This document shows, piece by piece, positions 58,541-64,000 of a DNA stretch of 64,000 nucleotides. How positions within the stretch are numbered: position 1 is the first letter of the stretch; every line of letters starts with the position of its first letter. The DNA is taken from positions 62,001 through 126,000 of the forward strand of contig CAVXNJ010000012.1 in NCBI GenBank assembly GCA_963763135.1. The letters are read 5' to 3'. This stretch comes from JANMZO01 sp963763135. GTDB lineage: Bacteria > Actinomycetota > Acidimicrobiia > Acidimicrobiales > JANYDT01. Under the pieces are notes generated by a model. It saw only the letters and a list, made by a program, of their open reading frames with translations, had not been told where the DNA came from and did no database searches. A program made the position numbers and the translations under genes.

Positions 58541-60436
58541 GTGACCGATGCTGCTGCCCCAAAAGACGCCACTTCCCACACCCGCGAGGTGCTGAAGTCG
58601 GTGGCGTTCGACTTCGACAACTCCGACTTTGAAAACGCGAACCGGGGCCTCATCACGACGCACCCCACGGGACGCATCGAACTTCCCGGTGGACACGTGG
58701 TGTGGGACGTCAACCGCTACGACTTCATCCGCTCACAAAATGACTCACCCGACACCGTCAACCCCAGCCTCTGGCGGCACGCGCAGCTCGACGCGATCCA
58801 CGGGTTGTTCGAGGTGGCACCCGGTGTCTGGCAGGCCCGGGGCTACGACATCTCGAACATCACCTTCATCGCCGGCACCAAGGGCTGGGTGGTTATCGAT
58901 CCGCTAACCACCGAACCTACGGCTCGAGCCTGTCTCGAACTGGCCAACGCGCAACTGGGCGAACGGCCGGTTACTGCGGTGATCTACACGCACTCACACG
59001 CCGACCATTTCGGGGGCGTACTTGGCGTCACGACCCAAGACGAGGTCGACGCCGGTCGCTGCATCGTCATCGCGCCTGAAGGGTTTCTCCTCGAGACCGT
59101 CGCCGAAAACGTGATCGGTGGGCCGGCCATGGGTCGTCGAGGTGTCTACCAGTTCGGGCCGCTGCTTCCGGCCGGGCCGAAGGGTCATGTCGACAGTGGG
59201 CTCGGCAACGCCATGCCGCTTGCGCAACCCGGCCTCATTGCGCCGACGCACGACATCACGCACACCGGTCAGGAGATGGTCGTCGACGGGATCCGGATCA
59301 TCTTCCAGAACACACCGGAGACCGAAGCACCGGCGGAGATGAACTTCTTCTTCCCCGATCACGGTTGGTTGTGCATGGCCGAGAACTGCTCGCACACGAT
59401 GCACAATCTGGTGCCAATCCGCGGTGCCCAGGTCCGCAACGCGCTTGCCTGGTCGAAGTACATCGACGAGGCCATCGAACTGTTCGGCAACGACACGAAG
59501 ATCATGTTCACGTCGCATCACTGGCCGCGCTGGGGCACCGACGACGTGAAGCATTTCCTGTCGTTACAGCGCGATCTCTACCGCTGGATGCACGACCAGA
59601 CCATGCGTTACGCGAATCACGGCCTCACGGCTCCGGAGATCGCCGAGATTCTCGCGTTGCCACCGGAGCTCCAGGCCGAAAGCCACACGCGGGGTTACTA
59701 TGGACACTTAGTACACAATGTGAAGGCCGTCTATCAGCGGTACCTGAGTTGGTACGACGGCAACCCGGCTCACCTCAATCCCCATCCTCCCGTCGAAGCG
59801 GGCAAGCGGTATGTCGAGTTCATGGGCGGGGCCGATGCTCTTCTGGCGAAGGCCCGGGCCTCGTTTGCGGCGGGCGACTACCGCTGGGTCACTGAGGTCG
59901 TGAACCATCTCGTGTTCGCCGATCCGACCAACACCGAAGCCCGGTATCTGCAGGCCGACGCGCTGGAGCAGCTCGGGTACCAGACCGAATCGTCGACCTA
60001 TCGCAACGCCTATCTCACCGGTGCGCAGGAGCTTCGTCAGGGTCCGCCGCCGGCGCGACCGGCCAACCGGGCCGGTCTCATCAAGGCGCTCACGATCGAG
60101 CTGATCTTCGACTCGTTGGCCATTCGGTTGAAGTCCGAGGAAGTCTCGGGTGAATCGGCGGTCATCAACTTCCGGTTCACCGACATCGGCGAAGACTGGA
60201 TTCTCGGTCTTCAGAACTGTGTACTGCGGAGTGTCAAGGGGCGCCTCGACCCGAACGCAAACGTGACGCTCACGTTGACCCGGCTCACGCTGCTATCGGT
60301 GATCGGGGGCGACACGACCTTCCTCGACGCGATCCAAAAAGGCGACATCACGATCGAAGGCGACGGCGCCGCGCTGCTCAAGATCTTCGGTCATCTCGAC
60401 ACGTTCCAGACCGGGTTCGCGATCGTCGAGCCCTAG
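58541..60436 (+). CDS. Alkyl sulfatase (metallo-beta-lactamase + SCP2-like C-terminus)
   Basis: A 631-residue SdsA1-type alkylsulfatase. THSHADHFGG (150-159) is the dinuclear zinc motif of the metallo-beta-lactamase fold; ENCSHTMHN and FTSHHWPRWG give further ligands. A helical dimerisation domain follows, then an SCP2-like C-terminal domain (LTIELIFDSLAIRLKSEEVSGESAVINFRFTDIGEDW). Cleaves primary or secondary alkyl sulfates. No signal peptide. GTG start. A TA-N5-RCTTA site lies at 59699-59710. Confidence 0.92.
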   Translation: MTDAAAPKDATSHTREVLKSVAFDFDNSDFENANRGLITTHPTGRIELPGGHVVWDVNRYDFIRSQNDSPDTVNPSLWRHAQLDAIHGLFEVAPGVWQARGYDISNITFIAGTKGWVVIDPLTTEPTARACLELANAQLGERPVTAVIYTHSHADHFGGVLGVTTQDEVDAGRCIVIAPEGFLLETVAENVIGGPAMGRRGVYQFGPLLPAGPKGHVDSGLGNAMPLAQPGLIAPTHDITHTGQEMVVDGIRIIFQNTPETEAPAEMNFFFPDHGWLCMAENCSHTMHNLVPIRGAQVRNALAWSKYIDEAIELFGNDTKIMFTSHHWPRWGTDDVKHFLSLQRDLYRWMHDQTMRYANHGLTAPEIAEILALPPELQAESHTRGYYGHLVHNVKAVYQRYLSWYDGNPAHLNPHPPVEAGKRYVEFMGGADALLAKARASFAAGDYRWVTEVVNHLVFADPTNTEARYLQADALEQLGYQTESSTYRNAYLTGAQELRQGPPPARPANRAGLIKALTIELIFDSLAIRLKSEEVSGESAVINFRFTDIGEDWILGLQNCVLRSVKGRLDPNANVTLTLTRLTLLSVIGGDTTFLDAIQKGDITIEGDGAALLKIFGHLDTFQTGFAIVEP

Positions 60437-60502
60437 TGGACGGCCGGAGCCGGGCGAACCCGACCCCGATCGTCCATGGAGTGTTTGCCCGACGACTCGC
60501 CG

Positions 60503-61981
60503 TCAGGTGACGTTTGCGGTCAGCGTAAGCGACGCGTTGAGCGTGCCGCTCGACGTGGCGACAACGACCTGTTGCGGTGCGGCTGAAGCACCAGCGGGGA
60601 CGCTCATCGTCAGGCGGAACCGGTTCGGCCCCGTCACGTTGTAGGTCACATTCCAACCGGTGGGGACGATGGTCTGCACTGCGATGGCGTTGGCGAATCC
60701 TCCGGTCGGGATCACCTCGATGTCTACGGACGTCGCCGCACCTCTCGGAGCACTGAACACACCCGTCGAGGCCCGAAGACCGTAGCCGGCCGCTTCTCCT
60801 GAAACCGGCGTCACCTTCGTGAGCGAGAAGACGAACGCTGTCGCGTTCGCAGGCGGCGAGGTCGTCGAGGGAGGTGGCGTCGTCGCCGAGAGAACCGTAA
60901 GCGTTACGTTGGTTTTCGACTCCACACCGCCTCGGGAGGCAACGAATGCAAAGAGGTAGTTACCCGGCTTGAGGCTGGCTGCCACGCTCACGTCGGCCAA
61001 GACCAAACCGGCCACCGGGTTGGAGCGGAACGCCACCGTTACACCGAGCGGAAGCCCTTCGGCCCGAAGCGTGACCGGACGAGCGGGATCGTCGAGCGAC
61101 CGGGCATCGAGCAGGAACACACCGACGGTCCCGGCCGGGACCGCGGGCGAGGATTGCACAGTAACCTGCGGCCGGGGGGCACCGATCCGAACAATCAGTC
61201 CGGCATTTGCGGTGTCAGTGCTGGACCGCCCGCTGATTCGAACCTGATAATCCCCTGCCGGGGTAGCGCTCGGAATCGACAGGAGAAGCGTGGTGTTTGC
61301 GTCGACGGTCGGGTTCGTGGGAATGAACGCAGCGCGCCAACCCGATGGCATCGAGTCCACCAACATCTGCACCTGACCTTTCCAACCGTTGCGGACGATG
61401 TCGATGGAGAACGAGGTACTGCTTCCGGCCTGGGCGGGTTGAACGAGCGTGCCCGGACGCAGGGTGACCGGCTGCGGCGCAGCCGCCGCCGGAGCGGCCG
61501 TCGTTACCACGGGCTTCGTGGTCGGGGCGGCGGGAAGGGTGGAAGCTGACGTCGCGGCTCGCGCGTGAACCCCCAGCGCGAAGGGAACGGAACGTCGCGA
61601 GCTTCCAGAGCTCACCGTCAGGAACATCTGACTCGTTCGGCTCGCGACGGAATCCGCCGCTTGCAGAGTCAAGACACACTTGGTCGTGGTCGGACACGCG
61701 AAGCCAGCCGTAACTCCCACCGGCAACGCGGAGGTCGACCACTTCACGGCGGGACGCTTCGATCGGAACGTCAAGACAACGTCGGTGGTGCCCCCGGCAT
61801 CGAGGTCGACACCGTTCGGCGTAAGCGTAAAGGTCGGAACCGTGGCGGCGCTCGCGACTGGAGTACGAGTGATGGTGGTGCCGGCGGTCATGAGCACGAC
61901 TGCAACACCGACGGCAAGCGCCATCCGGCGATGGTACGGACGCGATGAATCGATCTGATGCGGGTTAGTGACGCTCTCCAT
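60503..61981 (-). CDS. Exported Ig-like/Cadherin-like repeat protein
   Basis: A 492-residue protein. Signal peptide ...HRRMALAVGVAVVLMTAGTTITRTPVASA, then at least three beta-sandwich repeats of Ig/DUF11-like type (VDLDAGGTTDVVLTFRSKR; FSIDIVRNGWKGQVQMLVDSMPSGWRAAFIP; TSVDIEVIPTGGFANAIAVQTIVPTGW), with Ala/Pro/Thr-rich linkers. Probably cell-surface or extracellular. ATG at 61981 (MESVTNPHQ) has a weak ribosome site. 66 bp from the convergent alkylsulfatase gene end. Confidence 0.8.
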   Translation of the reverse strand: MESVTNPHQIDSSRPYHRRMALAVGVAVVLMTAGTTITRTPVASAATVPTFTLTPNGVDLDAGGTTDVVLTFRSKRPAVKWSTSALPVGVTAGFACPTTTKCVLTLQAADSVASRTSQMFLTVSSGSSRRSVPFALGVHARAATSASTLPAAPTTKPVVTTAAPAAAAPQPVTLRPGTLVQPAQAGSSTSFSIDIVRNGWKGQVQMLVDSMPSGWRAAFIPTNPTVDANTTLLLSIPSATPAGDYQVRISGRSSTDTANAGLIVRIGAPRPQVTVQSSPAVPAGTVGVFLLDARSLDDPARPVTLRAEGLPLGVTVAFRSNPVAGLVLADVSVAASLKPGNYLFAFVASRGGVESKTNVTLTVLSATTPPPSTTSPPANATAFVFSLTKVTPVSGEAAGYGLRASTGVFSAPRGAATSVDIEVIPTGGFANAIAVQTIVPTGWNVTYNVTGPNRFRLTMSVPAGASAAPQQVVVATSSGTLNASLTLTANVT

Positions 61982-62165
61982 GGTGGTGTGCTTTCGGTTT
62001 CTGGCAATTGGACACTCGGCGTCGCCGGGTCCTCGCAAACACGGAAGGCACAGCTTGCTGAGCTACGAGCGAGATACCCACGCGTCAAACAACTCAAACG
62101 TCGGACTTTCGCAACGACGGATCCCTCCGGGCCCGCCCGCCGGATCACATGGCTTCGCCCGCGGA

Positions 62166-64000
62166 TCAGCCCGAGTTTCGCAGTCCGGTGGCCAGGCCGT
62201 TGATCGTCAGAAGTATCCCGCGTTCGATGAGCTCGGCCTCGGAGCCAGGGGATGATGCGCCGTCGGGTCGGCCCATCTCGCGGTACCGACGGAGCAGCTC
62301 CACCTGCAAGATGTTGAGCGGATCGAGGTACGGGAACCGGTTTCGGATCGAGCGCGCGAGCGTGGGATTGTCAGCGAGGAGGTCAGCTGTCCCGGTTATG
62401 TACTCGAGCCAGTACCGGCAGCGGTCGTGGTCAAGTGAGATGCGCTTCATTACCGATGTTGCGAGCACCTGATCGGGTACGAGAGTTGCGTACTGCGCGG
62501 CAACTTCGAGGTCGCTTTTCGACATGACCATCGCCATGTTCGAGAACACCGAGCGAAGAAACGGCCAGCGGTTTCCAAGATCGCGCAATTCATCTGCGCG
62601 CCTAGCATCTCCGTCGACCCATCGATCGATCGCGACACCCGTGCCGAACCAACCGGGCAGCATCAGGCGACACTGGCTCCAGCTGAACACCCACGGGATG
62701 GCGCGCAGATCCTCGATCCGATCCGAGGGCTTTCGCGAGGCTGGACGGCTTCCGATGTTGAGCTTCGCCAGCTCCGCGACGGGAGTGATCGTGCGGAAGA
62801 ACTCCACGAAGCCCGGGGTCCCGTACACGAGCGACCGGTACTCGTCGAGCGCGAGGCTCGCCAGTTCGTCGATGATCTGCCACGCCCGGGCGCGATCGTC
62901 GCCGAGCTGTTCGACATCGATGAAGGTCGCTTCGAGCGTGGCCGCTACGAGCGTCTCCAGATTGCGTCGGGCGAGACTCGGCTGCGAGAACTTGGCTGCG
63001 ACGACTTCACCCTGCTCGGTGATACGTATGGCACCGGCGACGGTGCCCGGAGGCTGAGCGAGAATCGCGTCGTACGATGGACCGCCGCCTCGACCAACCG
63101 TGCCACCGCGACCGTGGAACAGGCGCAGCTTCACGCCGGCCGCCCGGGCGACGTCGAGCAACTCCGCTTCCGCCCGGTAGAGCGCCCAGTTCGCCGCGAG
63201 GTAACCGCCGTCCTTGTTGGAGTCGGAGTAGCCGATCATGATCTCCTGCCAGCCGTCGCGGGCATCGACCAGTGCCCGGTAGCCCGGATGGCTCAGCAGG
63301 TCGGTGACCGTCTGCGGAGCTCGTTGCAGATCGTCGATGGTCTCGAACAGCGGGACGATGTCGAAGGCGCAGCGCGGAAGACCGGTCTCGCCGTCGATGC
63401 GCAGCAAGCCGACTTCGCGGGCCAGTACCGCCACCTCGAGAACGTCGCTCACTGATTCAGCCTTCGAGATCACCGCGTGCGGGATGATCCGCTCACCGAA
63501 TCGCGAATGGGCTTCGGCGACCGCTTCGAAAATCGCGAGCTCCGACTCGACCAGTTCCCCGTACGCGTGAAACGGACTCCGAAGCAAACGCAGCGAAGAC
63601 AGTTCGCGACCGAGCACTTCGATCCGCCGTTTCTCCGGCAGTGATCGATACTCCGGTTCCACGCCCGCGACCCGGAGCAACTCCTCGATTACTTCATCGT
63701 GAACCGCCGAGTTCTGCCGGACGTCAAGGCCGCAAAGATGGAAGCCGAACACTTCGACCTGACCGATCAACGTGTCGACGCGGCGTCGGGCGATCTCCTC
63801 GGCCCCGTGCGACCGCAACGACGCCGCGACCACCAGGAGGTCATCGACGAGATCCTGTGGCGTCGCGTACGGTTCGAGTATCGCGTGCGGGACCCGTCCC
63901 GGGGCGACGCCGAGCAGTGCTTTGGTCGTGGACACCAGCCGGGCATGCATGCCTCGCAACGCCCGCCGATAGGGTTCGTCGGCCCGGAACGGCGAGTTGT
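62166..64000 (-). CDS. ppc: Phosphoenolpyruvate carboxylase (C-terminal part)
   Basis: The C-terminal ~610 residues of PEP carboxylase, open to the right edge of the window (N-terminal part missing). FHGRGGTVGRGGGPSYDAIL and the GEVVAAKFS region form the HCO3/PEP site; the C-terminus LLTINGLATGLRNSG matches the family end. Makes oxaloacetate from PEP, an anaplerotic reaction. The right edge cuts inside ...NSPFRADEPYRRAL. Confidence 0.95.
   Translation of the reverse strand, partial: NSPFRADEPYRRALRGMHARLVSTTKALLGVAPGRVPHAILEPYATPQDLVDDLLVVAASLRSHGAEEIARRRVDTLIGQVEVFGFHLCGLDVRQNSAVHDEVIEELLRVAGVEPEYRSLPEKRRIEVLGRELSSLRLLRSPFHAYGELVESELAIFEAVAEAHSRFGERIIPHAVISKAESVSDVLEVAVLAREVGLLRIDGETGLPRCAFDIVPLFETIDDLQRAPQTVTDLLSHPGYRALVDARDGWQEIMIGYSDSNKDGGYLAANWALYRAEAELLDVARAAGVKLRLFHGRGGTVGRGGGPSYDAILAQPPGTVAGAIRITEQGEVVAAKFSQPSLARRNLETLVAATLEATFIDVEQLGDDRARAWQIIDELASLALDEYRSLVYGTPGFVEFFRTITPVAELAKLNIGSRPASRKPSDRIEDLRAIPWVFSWSQCRLMLPGWFGTGVAIDRWVDGDARRADELRDLGNRWPFLRSVFSNMAMVMSKSDLEVAAQYATLVPDQVLATSVMKRISLDHDRCRYWLEYITGTADLLADNPTLARSIRNRFPYLDPLNILQVELLRRYREMGRPDGASSPGSEAELIERGILLTINGLATGLRNSG

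Overview
The window is a 64 kb stretch of a high-GC actinobacterial chromosome. The gene content (UvrD-type helicase with an HRDC domain, a mycothiol-type DsbA-like reductase, LAL-type LuxR regulators, actinobacterial ABC-2 exporters, many acyl-CoA enzymes, a stand-alone LigD-type primase, no flagellar or phage genes) suggests an Acidimicrobiia-like organism (Ilumatobacter type). That placement is inference from gene families only. No rRNA, tRNA, CRISPR array, integrase or transposase was seen. Genes are dense, mostly bounded by 10-300 bp, and lie on both strands.

Layout. 1-7 kb: CoA-transferase (cut by the window edge), an Abhydrolase_10-type hydrolase, galT-galK, then a DUF35/OB-fold protein with an SCP2-type thiolase. 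7-14.7 kb: LigD polymerase domain, a LAL/LuxR regulator, a coupled pair of exported/SHOCT-like proteins, a FlbD-like 65-residue protein, YjbR, a DsbA-like reductase and a membrane protein. 14.8-21.5 kb: acyl-CoA synthetase, a PH/SHOCT protein coupled to a BtuF-like protein, and a four-gene overlapping ABC-2 operon. 21.6-31 kb: VOC protein, SCO6745-family protein, fused membrane/spermidine-synthase protein, a histidine-rich membrane protein, a zinc-type dehydrogenase, ThrH, an HtrA-like protease and a nucleoside hydrolase. 31-35.3 kb: marR plus a heterodimeric ABC exporter whose first half carries a frameshift. 35.3-42 kb: an exported protein, cupin/HxlR divergent pair, uvrD2, DUF2505, and an ECF42 sigma operon with DGPF and VOC partners. 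42-48.5 kb: DUF4331-TPR pair, lipoprotein, serine hydrolase, GFA-type protein. 48.6-53 kb: two universal stress proteins followed by a GNAT/acyl-CoA-synthetase fusion. 53-58.3 kb: a second LAL regulator translated downstream of a small conserved protein, an Lrp regulator, an exported protein and a DksA-like protein. 58.5-64 kb: alkylsulfatase, an exported Ig-like protein and PEP carboxylase (cut by the edge).

The most unusual content is not protein coding. (i) Intergenic spaces carry tandem palindromes with about 12-16 bp arms; each locus has its own arm sequence, but the geometry (13-bp arms, 25-26 nt loop) recurs. (ii) A bipartite 12-mer, TA-N5-R-CTTA, occurs about 13 times by hand count, far more than TA and CTTA frequencies would predict, usually inside patches of rare codons. 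(iii) Four 14-bp repeats between 55758 and 55813 form a chain of five-codon mini-ORFs, each overlapping the next by ATGA, leading into the LuxR start codon. (iv) A perfect 14-bp hairpin at 29818-29852 contains the Shine-Dalgarno sequence of the protease gene.
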